Virus record (IMG/VR): IMGVR_UViG_3300032116_001478
Span: 1 to 21,756 of that record
Length of the DNA stretch: 21,756 nt
DNA from: a virus
Strand: one strand, 5' to 3'
A model generated the notes under the pieces. It was not told the origin of the DNA and searched no databases. It saw nothing but the letters and a program-made list of their open reading frames with translations. This document shows, piece by piece, positions 1 to 6,185 of the stretch (position 1 is its first letter; every line of letters starts with the position of its first letter). Both the position numbers and the translations under genes were made by a program.

Positions 1-2
1 TC

Positions 3-380
3 TGGCGCATCCGAGGTCATTGCTTTGATTGTAATGTAAAATTTGAAACAGAACTTCGTCGTCAGGGTAAGTGGAAAGACTTCGAACAAAAGATAATGTT
101 GCGTAACTATATATCCGCTGCAAAAGATAGACTTCAAGAGTTGCAACATTACCTCACTAACCTAAGTAAACCAGAATATTTGTTAATGAACGAAACTGAA
201 AAAACTGTATTGATGTTTGAAAAATGGGATGTTGATTTAGACACTGTAAGAAAAGATTTAACGGACGAAATTGAATTGATAACAAAGAATTTAGCAGAAA
301 CCATAGAAAAGTACGGAACTGGAGAAGATAATGAAACGGAAAACGAAGTCGTTACTGGAACGGACGAAACTAATAGCTGA
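3..380 (+). CDS. Small protein with Cys-x-x-Cys motif, 5' end outside window
   Basis: The reading frame is open from the first complete codon at base 3, so the ATG at 96 is probably internal and the true start lies upstream. The part before that ATG contains His-Cys-Phe-Asp-Cys, which looks like the second half of a zinc ribbon or knuckle. It is followed by a charged helix (ETELRRQGKWKDFEQK) and then a long helical region rich in Leu, Glu and Lys. The C-terminus is acidic and low-complexity. Its last 50 bases overlap the next gene, which has its own ribosome-binding site inside this frame. I recall similar short CxxC proteins beside structural genes in T4-like marine phages but cannot name a function. 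That it is a real partial gene is seen directly; zinc binding is inferred. Confidence 0.72.
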   Translation, partial: WRIRGHCFDCNVKFETELRRQGKWKDFEQKIMLRNYISAAKDRLQELQHYLTNLSKPEYLLMNETEKTVLMFEKWDVDLDTVRKDLTDEIELITKNLAETIEKYGTGEDNETENEVVTGTDETNS

Positions 381-999
381 GACTATCACCGCTGTACTAC
401 CACTCGCTAAAATTGCATTAGTAGCGGCCGGTGTCTTAGCATTAGTAATGATGTTCAAGGTCAATAAGACCGAAGATGAGATGGACAAGTATATTGCTGA
501 ATACAAGGTATTTCAAGCAAAGGCTGAACAAGCTACAGAACTTGCTGACAGTTTGTCACAAGAAATTGTTATTGCCGATAATGAAGCTAGAGCGGCAGTC
601 AGTCGAGCACAAGTACTTGGTCGTCAAGTCAATTCATTGAAGAATGAAACATTAAGCATGGAAGAGCGAGCAACTGTTATGCAAGAAACACTTCTTGACA
701 CATTAGAATTGGCTCGTCAAATCCTACCATTGAAAGATTCTATTATCGCAAAACAAAAGAAAACGATTGACGCACAAGGTACCCAAGTCACCGAACTTGA
801 AAGTGCATTATCAAGTAAGGACAATGCTTTGCGTATGGCAATGATGCGTGGGGACAGTCTCCAAGCAGTTATCAATCTCATTCCACCTGCCCCAAAGAAT
901 CCTAACCGTATGTTCGGTATTAAGTTACCGAGTCGAAAGGCATCATTCGCAGTTGGATTAGCAATGGGTCTTGGAGCGAGCATTCTTGTAATCAAGTAG
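331..999 (+). CDS. Membrane-anchored coiled-coil protein (spanin-like architecture, function unknown)
   Basis: 222 residues. A basic N-terminus (MKRKTK) precedes a hydrophobic segment at about residues 20-43, so the N-terminus should face the cytoplasm. Residues about 45-175 are Ala/Glu/Lys-rich and helical, consistent with an extended coiled coil. A Pro-rich linker (IPPAPKNPN) follows, then a second hydrophobic stretch at about 204-220 ending in a final Lys. The ATG at 331 is preceded by GGAGAAG at a usual distance, supporting this start despite the 50-base overlap with the previous gene. One TM helix plus a long coiled coil resembles inner-membrane spanins (Rz-type) or unimolecular spanins, but no outer-membrane partner is visible. 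It lies directly before the terminase; the membrane segment argues against a small terminase subunit. Confidence 0.75.
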   Translation: MKRKTKSLLERTKLIAETITAVLPLAKIALVAAGVLALVMMFKVNKTEDEMDKYIAEYKVFQAKAEQATELADSLSQEIVIADNEARAAVSRAQVLGRQVNSLKNETLSMEERATVMQETLLDTLELARQILPLKDSIIAKQKKTIDAQGTQVTELESALSSKDNALRMAMMRGDSLQAVINLIPPAPKNPNRMFGIKLPSRKASFAVGLAMGLGASILVIK

Positions 1000-1006
1000 A
1001 GGTTTT

Positions 1007-2596
1007 ATGAACGCAACAGCACAACAGTTACGTGACAAAATTAAAGAAGAATTTAAGAAGTGTGCGATAGACCCATCATATTTCTTATCAAGGTATTCGT
1101 ATATCCAACACCCGATTCGTGGTCGGGTGTTGTTTGATTTATACCACTACCAAAAAGATGCATTAAAAGATTTTGAAAATCACGATTATAATATTGTTCT
1201 CAAAGGTCGTCAGATTGGTATTTCCACATTAGTAGCAGGATACGCATTGTGGTTAATGTTGTTTCATAAAGATAAGAATATTCTTGTTATCGCAACCAAA
1301 CAAGAAACTGCAAAGAACTTGGTGACCAAAGTAAAGTTTATGCATGATAATTTACCTGTATGGTTACGGGGTTCAATTGTTACAAATAACAAACTATCAT
1401 TACAATTTGCAAACGGTTCTCAGATTAAGGCAGTAGCATCCAGTCCAGATGCCGGCCGTTCTGAAGCACTGTCACTTCTCATCCTCGACGAAGCCGCGTT
1501 TATTGATGCGGCTGATATAATCTGGACCGCAGCATCCAGTACACTGTCAACTGGTGGAAAGGCAATTCTGTTGTCTACCCCGAATGGCGTCGGTAATTTT
1601 TTTCACAAGATGTGGCAGCAAGCAGAAACAAAAACTAATAATTTTAATCCTATATTATTAGATTGGAAAGTACACCCAGAACGCGACCAAGCATGGCGTG
1701 ACCGTCAAACGGAATTGATGGGAGAATTACAGGCAATTCAAGAACATGATGCATCATTCATCTTTTCTGGTAATACGGTTATCCCCGCAGAAATTATAGA
1801 GTTTTATAAATCGTCATTTGTCCAAGAACCTATATCGAAAGAAGGATTTGATGGTAATCTTTGGGTATGGGAATACCCCAGCCCATCAAAGACATATATT
1901 GTTTCCGCTGACGTATCCCGTGGAGATGGTGAAGACTATTCCACTTTCCATGTAATTGATGTAGAAACATCTACCCAAGTTGCAGAATATAAGGGAAAGG
2001 TCGAAACTAAACAGTTTGGAAATATGTTAGTGTCCATCGCAACCCAATATAATGACGCCCTTCTCATCCCCGATAATAGTAGTATCGGATGGAACGCCAT
2101 CCAACAGATTATTGATCGTGGATACCGCAATCTCTTCTATATGTCTAGAGACTTACAATATGTGGATGTAGAACACCAGTTAAATAGAAAGTATTTAAAA
2201 GAAGATAAGATGACATCATTGGTGCCTGGATTTATGATTTCTCAACGAACCAGACCACTGATTATCGCTAGATTAAAAGAATATATGTTGGATAATTCGT
2301 TTACTATTCGGTCAAGTCGGATGATTGCGGAATTGGAGACATTTATCTGGAAGAATGGTAGACCAGAAGCGCTTGGCGGATATAACGATGACTTGGTTCT
2401 TGCTCTTTGTATAGGACTTTGGGTACGAGACACAGCCCTCAGATTACGCCAAGAAGGCATAGAATTGACCAAATTAGCGTTAGATAACACCAAATATCAA
2501 ATGGGTAGTATGGTATACACAAATAAGAATTTAAATCACAATCCGTATGAGATGCAAATAGGTCAGGAAAAGGAAAATTTACGGTGGTTACTGTAA
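1007..2596 (+). CDS. terL: Terminase large subunit, ATPase and nuclease (gp17-like)
   Basis: 529 residues; the packaging motor that pumps DNA through the portal and cuts the concatemer. Visible ATPase motifs: the adenine/Walker A region KGRQIGIST at 66-74, Walker B LLILDEAAF at about 157-165 (D161, E162), and a coupling motif LLSTPNG at about 188-194. The RNase H-like nuclease domain shows acidic residues in ADVSRGDGEDYS (D302 onward), IPDNSS (D356) and GYNDDLVLAL (D461/D462). The Walker A Lys is not at the classical GKT position: residue 72 is Ile, and a Lys sits at the loop start (K66), as in the deviant Walker A of lambda gpA. T4 gp17 is 610 residues, so this is a shorter version. No small terminase gene is recognisable in the window. 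The start follows an AGAGGTTTT ribosome-binding site. Confidence 0.96.
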   Translation: MNATAQQLRDKIKEEFKKCAIDPSYFLSRYSYIQHPIRGRVLFDLYHYQKDALKDFENHDYNIVLKGRQIGISTLVAGYALWLMLFHKDKNILVIATKQETAKNLVTKVKFMHDNLPVWLRGSIVTNNKLSLQFANGSQIKAVASSPDAGRSEALSLLILDEAAFIDAADIIWTAASSTLSTGGKAILLSTPNGVGNFFHKMWQQAETKTNNFNPILLDWKVHPERDQAWRDRQTELMGELQAIQEHDASFIFSGNTVIPAEIIEFYKSSFVQEPISKEGFDGNLWVWEYPSPSKTYIVSADVSRGDGEDYSTFHVIDVETSTQVAEYKGKVETKQFGNMLVSIATQYNDALLIPDNSSIGWNAIQQIIDRGYRNLFYMSRDLQYVDVEHQLNRKYLKEDKMTSLVPGFMISQRTRPLIIARLKEYMLDNSFTIRSSRMIAELETFIWKNGRPEALGGYNDDLVLALCIGLWVRDTALRLRQEGIELTKLALDNTKYQMGSMVYTNKNLNHNPYEMQIGQEKENLRWLL

Positions 2597-2605
2597 ATAC
2601 ATTAT

Positions 2606-2617
2606 ACTTATATATTA
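2606..2617 (+). promoter_or_regulatory. Candidate late promoter upstream of the small-gene cassette
   Basis: The 52-base gap after the terminase contains an AT-only block, acttatatatta, about 43 bases before the ATG at 2649. It resembles acttatataaa at 20870 and more loosely the CTATTTATTA elements elsewhere in the window. This rests on position and AT content only; there is no clear -35 element. It could be nothing more than AT-rich spacer. Confidence 0.3.
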
Positions 2618-2648
2618 GTATCATTATATACCATTTTTGGGACAGAAT

Positions 2649-3035
2649 ATGAAGAAAGAAGAACTTAGACAAATGATTCGTGAAGAACTCAAATCTGTTT
2701 TAAGTGAACAAGCGTATCAATGGTGGTTGAAGCCAGCAGAATCAGAAACCGAAGACGCTCACCTAAACCCAAGTCAAGTTCACGAAGAAATATGTGAAGG
2801 AGAGGGATGTCTTGACGAAAAGTCTGTTCCACAACCATACAATCGTAAAGGCGCTCGTAAAATGACCAGGTCCCAAGTTGAACTTCGTAAAAAGATTGGT
2901 CAAGCTATGATGCGGGATGAAAAGAAAGTTAGTAAGTTCCGTAAAAAGTATGGTGACGAATGGAAAGATTATCTTTGGGCATCCGCTTCTGCCGCAGCAT
3001 TCAGACAAAGTGGTAGTAAAAAAGACAAAAAATAA
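2649..3035 (+). CDS. Small head-associated candidate with amphipathic N-terminal helix
   Basis: 128 residues from the ATG at 2649. A TTG 12 bases upstream is possible, but GGGA at 2639-2642 is correctly spaced for 2649. The N-terminus (MKKEELRQMIREELKSVLSE) is an amphipathic helix ending in Leu-Ser-Glu, which fits the [L/I]xE cleavage rule of T4 gp21-type prohead proteases. The middle holds two Cys in ICEGEGC (residues 49-54). The C-terminal part (about 70-120) is basic and helical, with the recurring phage pattern MTRSQ...LRKKIGQAM...KFRKKYGDEWKDYLWA. It ends in a Lys-rich tail. The next gene starts in the stop codon (TAATG). No enzymatic motif is seen; a packaged internal or core protein is a reasonable inference. 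Confidence 0.7.
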   Translation: MKKEELRQMIREELKSVLSEQAYQWWLKPAESETEDAHLNPSQVHEEICEGEGCLDEKSVPQPYNRKGARKMTRSQVELRKKIGQAMMRDEKKVSKFRKKYGDEWKDYLWASASAAAFRQSGSKKDKK

Positions 3036-4228
3036 TGAAATATACACAATTTTTTAACTTTGAACAGTATCATCATCCCCATAAAAGACACGACCCGCCT
3101 GGGTCAGAAGATGCGGATGTGAATAATGATGGTAAAGTCGATAAAAACGACAAATATATGATGGCAAAACGAAGATTATATAAACAATATCAGTCAGCAC
3201 AAAAAAGTAATAAAGAAACAGATTTTTCTACACCGCAGTTGGAGAATGATATGATTAGATTAATGGGATTAGTAGAATTACCATCCATAGTACGACTAAA
3301 AGAAGAATCACACGAAGAACCAACACCAGCTCCAACTGTAGCTGTTGATAAAAAGTCACAAGTTGCAATGAAACTTAAGAAACTTAAGGAAATGCAAATG
3401 ACTCCAGACCAAGAAAAGAAAGTTGATGAACTCTTGGCTCAATACGAAGAATTAACCGCTAAGCAAAAGCAACTTGACGTAGATAAGGACGGAAAGATTG
3501 AAGGTGATGACTTAGCAAAACTCCGTGCTGGTAAGAAGGCTGATGAAAAGCTTGACCCAGTAGGTAAAGAAGATGGTGACATAGATAATGACGGAGATAA
3601 AGACTCATCAGACAAGTATTTACAAGCTCGTCGTGATGCTATTGGTAAGGCAATGAAGAATGAAAACGAAGACCACGAAGTATCAATGGCATCCAAAACC
3701 CTCGACTCTATTATCAGACATGCAACTGAATTGAAGGGTAAGATTGGAATGGAAGAAAAAGACATTCCAGCATGGATTCAAGACCACATCGCAGTGGCTG
3801 AAAACAACCTTGACCAAGCAAATACCAGTTATCACGAATATGGTGACGAAGAAAAGACTGATATGCCAGTTGACAAGGACTTAGAAGCTATGAAGGAAAC
3901 GGTCAACGAAGCAGCTCCAGAAGGTTGGGAAAAGACTGTTCTCGCTATGAAGAAGCATAAAGAAATTGACAATCCTTGGGCACTCGCACATTGGATGAAG
4001 AAGAAGGGATACCAATCACATAAGAAAGAAACAGAAGAAGCAGTAACTATACAACCACAAGGTGGATTAGCAGCTGCTATTTCTGCATACAAAAATACAC
4101 CAACACACAGTTCAAAGCAACATGCCAAAGTAATACCAGCACACAAGCCAGGTGACACTTGGAAAACTGACAGCGGTAAAACCGCAAAGAAAAATTCAGA
4201 CGGAACTATCTCTTACACAGTGAATTAA
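3035..4228 (+). CDS. Mosaic protein with three dockerin/EF-hand-like calcium loops, candidate internal head protein
   Basis: 397 residues. Residues 1-10 (MKYTQFFNFE) resemble the MKTYQEFIAE capsid-targeting peptide of T4 internal proteins. Three calcium-loop sequences follow the D-x-[DN]-x-D-G pattern with Asp at position 12: 28-39 (DVNNDGKVDKND), 148-159 (DVDKDGKIEGDD) and 182-193 (DIDNDGDKDSSD). Asp at loop position 12 is more dockerin-like than calmodulin-like. A helical module at about 218-270 contains IPAWIQDHIAVAENNLDQA. Another at about 296-330 contains GWEKTVLAMKKHKEIDNPW and MKKKGY; I recall both modules from other marine phage proteins. The C-terminus is Lys/Thr-rich. The start is fixed by the TAATG overlap. 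Calcium binding and capsid packaging are inferences; no catalytic motif is seen. Confidence 0.8.
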   Translation: MKYTQFFNFEQYHHPHKRHDPPGSEDADVNNDGKVDKNDKYMMAKRRLYKQYQSAQKSNKETDFSTPQLENDMIRLMGLVELPSIVRLKEESHEEPTPAPTVAVDKKSQVAMKLKKLKEMQMTPDQEKKVDELLAQYEELTAKQKQLDVDKDGKIEGDDLAKLRAGKKADEKLDPVGKEDGDIDNDGDKDSSDKYLQARRDAIGKAMKNENEDHEVSMASKTLDSIIRHATELKGKIGMEEKDIPAWIQDHIAVAENNLDQANTSYHEYGDEEKTDMPVDKDLEAMKETVNEAAPEGWEKTVLAMKKHKEIDNPWALAHWMKKKGYQSHKKETEEAVTIQPQGGLAAAISAYKNTPTHSSKQHAKVIPAHKPGDTWKTDSGKTAKKNSDGTISYTVN

Positions 4229-4229
4229 T

Positions 4230-4586
4230 ATGGTAGCCAAATTTATTTCTCTTCTACTTTCGAGTAGACAACAAGCTCACATCTTTCATCTTCAAACTCC
4301 TTCCTATGCAGCACACAAAGCATTGCAAGAATATTATGAAGGAATTGTCGATTTAGTTGACACTTATGTAGAATCATATCAAGGTCGATATGGTATTCTC
4401 AAAGGATATATGCCAACCAATACTATTTTAGAAGATGACTCAGTAGTTAGTTATTTCGCAGGTTTACAAAAGTTCGTAGACGAAACCCGTGGTCAACTTC
4501 CACAAGACGGTGAACTTAATAACACCGTTGATGAAATTGCTGGATTAATTTCTAGCACAGTTTATAAACTTAAGTTCTTAAAGTAA
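4230..4586 (+). CDS. Dps/ferritin-like small helical protein (possible phage miniferritin)
   Basis: 118 residues predicted as four helices: about 5-22, 27-55, 70-90 and 95-117. H17, H29, D44 and E48 are separated by 12, 15 and 4 residues. This is exactly the spacing of E. coli Dps H51, H63, D78 and E82, which belong to its ferroxidase centre. Both also share Gln-Ala-His at the first His and align without gaps over about 40 residues to a Gly near the end of the second helix. Full Dps is about 167 residues, so this is a compact form; the Dps Asp at first-half position H63+4 is Gln33 here (Glu34 is adjacent). I recall related short proteins in marine phages under a DUF label (possibly DUF5856). 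It has no obvious capsid-targeting peptide. It starts one base after the previous stop (TAATATG), suggesting coupled translation. Confidence 0.82.
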   Translation: MVAKFISLLLSSRQQAHIFHLQTPSYAAHKALQEYYEGIVDLVDTYVESYQGRYGILKGYMPTNTILEDDSVVSYFAGLQKFVDETRGQLPQDGELNNTVDEIAGLISSTVYKLKFLK

Positions 4587-4587
4587 T

Positions 4588-4893
4588 ATGAAATACAGAG
4601 ATTTTTTCCCAGAAGGCTATTCAGATGGCGCGGTATTTAAACAAACCAAAGCTGATTTTGGTCAAGAAAAGCCAGAAGAAATGCCAGAAACCGACCCGCA
4701 AGATTTAGCAATTCGTAGTGCACGTATCAGTGATATCTTAGAACGCAACATCCCAACCAGTCCAGAAAAGTGGGCGAAGGCAAAGGCAGCAGCTCGTTCC
4801 AAGTTCAAGGTGTACCCATCCGCATACGCCAACCTTTGGGCAGCAAAGAAGTACAAGAGTATGGGTGGTGGATGGAAGAAGGGAAAGAAATGA
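4588..4893 (+). CDS. Small basic protein, candidate internal head protein
   Basis: 101 residues. The N-terminus MKYRDFFPEG shares MKYxxFF and a Glu at position 9 with the calcium-loop protein upstream, and resembles T4 internal-protein targeting peptides. Residues 20-50 form an acidic linker. The C-terminal domain (about 58-98) is basic: PEKWAKAKAAARSKFKVYPS, then AYANLWAAKKYKSMGGGWK. This KFKVYPSAYAN...KxYKxxGGxWK pattern is a recurrent small module in phage and giant-virus proteins, of unknown function, plausibly nucleic-acid binding. The gene begins after TAAT at the end of the Dps-like gene, and its stop overlaps the next start in ATGA. No catalytic residues are evident. Confidence 0.78.
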   Translation: MKYRDFFPEGYSDGAVFKQTKADFGQEKPEEMPETDPQDLAIRSARISDILERNIPTSPEKWAKAKAAARSKFKVYPSAYANLWAAKKYKSMGGGWKKGKK

Positions 4894-5216
4894 TTAAGTT
4901 AATGGACATCATACTTGATGATGTACAACCAGATGAAAAAGAAATGGTTGACGGTATTGTTGATATGCTCACTCAAGTAAAAGATGTTGATAATAGAAAA
5001 GAAATGGCCTTGGATAGACTAAAAGATTTTAAGCAAAGTAAAATCGATGTTGACCCAAAACAGTTTATGTCAAGAGTTGGTTTAGATGAAAAGTGGACAA
5101 AGAAATATAAAAAGTCCATTAACTGTAGTAATCCAAAAGGTTTTAGTCAAAAAGCACATTGTGCCGCTCGTCGTAAAAGACAGAGTGGTGGAACAACTAA
5201 ATCAAAACCAGTATGA
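4890..5216 (+). CDS. Small protein with C-terminal Cys/His basic module
   Basis: 108 residues from the ATG at 4890, chosen because it forms an ATGA overlap with the previous stop and follows GAAGGGAAAG. A longer frame upstream lies inside the previous gene and is unsupported. Residues 15-60 are helical (MVDGIVDMLTQVKDVDNRKE, then LDRLKDFKQSKIDVD), a pattern I recall from cyanophage proteins. The C-terminal module about 60-98 contains SRVGLDEKWTKKYKKSINC, then NPKGFSQKAHCAARRKR, with C79, H90 and C91 as potential metal ligands in a strongly basic context. This INCxNPKGFSQKAHCxxRKKR signature recurs in marine phages, but I know of no assigned function. Four-base overlap with the next gene. Confidence 0.78.
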   Translation: MIKLMDIILDDVQPDEKEMVDGIVDMLTQVKDVDNRKEMALDRLKDFKQSKIDVDPKQFMSRVGLDEKWTKKYKKSINCSNPKGFSQKAHCAARRKRQSGGTTKSKPV

Positions 5217-5542
5217 CGCGATTCGCCGATATCCTAGTTGAAGTGTCTGTTGACCTTGACGAAAAGTATAAGACCAAGGGAAGTCTTGGTAAGTGGCTTC
5301 GTCAAAAGTGGGTAGACATTTCTCGTAAAGACCCAAAGACCGGTAAGCATCCACCATGTGGAGCTTCGGCTGGTAAAGGGGAACGTAAGGGTGGGTCAGC
5401 AAAGTATCCAAAGTGCAGACCAGCCCGTTCCGCAGCAGCAATGAGTAAGGGTGAAAAACGGTCAGCAGTAGTTCGTAAGAGAAAGGCAGGAAATCCAGGT
5501 GGTAAACCAACAATGGTGTCCACATTTAAGAAGGAAGAATAA
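5213..5542 (+). CDS. Small basic Cys-containing protein (DUF5872-like), candidate internal head protein
   Basis: 109 residues. The N-terminus MTRFADILVE ends in Leu-Val-Glu at position 10, matching in both length and [L/I]xE rule the cleaved capsid-targeting peptide of T4 internal proteins. The body is basic: GKWLRQKWVDISR (26-38), PPCG (47-50, C49), YPKCRP (65-70, C68), AAAMSKGEKRSAVVRKRKA (74-92) and NPGGKPTMVST near the end. I recall this WVDISR...PPCGR...YPKCRP arrangement as a domain of unknown function (probably DUF5872) in phages and large DNA viruses; I could not verify the label. It overlaps the previous stop by four bases. Metal or nucleic-acid binding is a guess from Cys and Lys/Arg content. 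Confidence 0.8.
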   Translation: MTRFADILVEVSVDLDEKYKTKGSLGKWLRQKWVDISRKDPKTGKHPPCGASAGKGERKGGSAKYPKCRPARSAAAMSKGEKRSAVVRKRKAGNPGGKPTMVSTFKKEE

Positions 5543-5543
5543 T

Positions 5544-5960
5544 ATGGAAAATATTCAAGAAGCCTGTTGGGAAGGGTATAAGCAAGTTGGGATGAAGGAC
5601 AAAAGTGGAAAGATGGTCCCAAACTGCGTTCCTATTAACGAAGAAGATATCATTGAAGAATATTGCCCACGATGTCTCGCTATGGAAATCATGCGAGCAC
5701 AAGGTCAACCATTACAAGAAGCCGAATATCACGGTCGTAAAGTCCCTCTTGGAAAACCGATGCGTGGCGACGTTAAGAAATTCAAGGTGTTCGTTAAAGA
5801 CCCAAGTAGTGGTAATGTAAAGAAAGTAAACTTTGGCGACCCAAATATGAGAATCAAGAAGTCAAACCCAGCTCGTCGTAAGTCATTTAGAGCACGCCAT
5901 AACTGCGATACCCCAGGTCCACGTACCAAGGCACGCTATTGGTCGTGTAGAAAGTGGTAA
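5544..5960 (+). CDS. Cys-rich two-module protein, candidate internal head protein
   Basis: 138 residues from the ATG at 5544, preceded by AAGGAAGA and one base after the previous stop. An upstream in-frame ATG lies inside the preceding gene and is not needed. The N-terminal module is ACWEGYKQVGMKDKSGKMVP, then NCVP (about 7-30, C8 and C28), a recurrent phage motif. CPRC at 41-44 is a likely zinc knuckle. L57-Q58-E59 followed by Ala is a clean gp21-type cleavage site that would release the second module. That module (62-138) runs HGRKVPLGKPMRGDVKKFKV, VNFGDPNM, RKSFRARHNC and YWSC, with H119, C121 and C135. I associate it with a DUF6321-like domain, from memory only. Function unknown; a structural, metal-binding role is inferred. 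Confidence 0.82.
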   Translation: MENIQEACWEGYKQVGMKDKSGKMVPNCVPINEEDIIEEYCPRCLAMEIMRAQGQPLQEAEYHGRKVPLGKPMRGDVKKFKVFVKDPSSGNVKKVNFGDPNMRIKKSNPARRKSFRARHNCDTPGPRTKARYWSCRKW

Positions 5961-5961
5961 T

Positions 5962-6177
5962 ATGAAAGTATCCAGAAAGATATCCGATGCTATATTGAAA
6001 AAGATGGGGTATACATTCGATCCTGATGAATTTCATATGGGAATGAATGTAGAAATGGAACACCAAGATGTGACAAATGGAAACATGGTAAAAACAGCAA
6101 AAATAGCAGCCGCACACTTGACAGAAAAGCCAAATTATTATACATTACTAAAGAAGTATGTAGAAAAAAATAAATAA
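5962..6177 (+). CDS. Small DUF5661-like protein
   Basis: 71 residues. The pattern MGMNVEMEHQDVT, then TAKIAAAHLTEKPNYYTLLKKY, matches what I recall of the DUF5661 family (a (G)xxVExEHxxvT...AxxIAxxHLxExPxYYxxL signature), found in phages and some bacteria with no known biochemical role. The conserved Glu-His and Ala-His-Leu elements could form a metal or active site, but that is inference. It starts one base after the preceding stop (TAATATG), closing the small-gene cassette. It shows no targeting peptide ending in Glu. Confidence 0.72.
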   Translation: MKVSRKISDAILKKMGYTFDPDEFHMGMNVEMEHQDVTNGNMVKTAKIAAAHLTEKPNYYTLLKKYVEKNK

Positions 6178-6185
6178 GGGGTCAT

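Noticed and set aside
331-999. Small terminase subunit identity for the gene before terL
   Set aside because: A strong N-terminal membrane segment and long coiled coil with a hydrophobic C-terminus do not fit a DNA-binding terminase small subunit.
2637-2651. TTG start at 2637 for the gene at 2649
   Set aside because: GGGA at 2639-2642 overlaps that start and is correctly spaced for the ATG at 2649, giving the expected MKKEEL amphipathic start.
3439-3765. Reverse-strand open frame opposite the calcium-loop protein
   Set aside because: Ser/Phe-rich translation is the complement of Lys/Glu/Asp-rich coding; the + strand frame has clear motifs and there is no start context on the minus strand.
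4770-4889. Longer 5' version of the gene at 4890
   Set aside because: It would overlap the upstream gene by over 100 bases with an unlikely Gly/Ser-rich sequence; the ATGA junction at 4890 is the pattern used by neighbours.
5499-5543. Longer 5' version of the gene at 5544
   Set aside because: The extension lies inside the preceding coding region; AAGGAAGA and the TAATATG junction support 5544.
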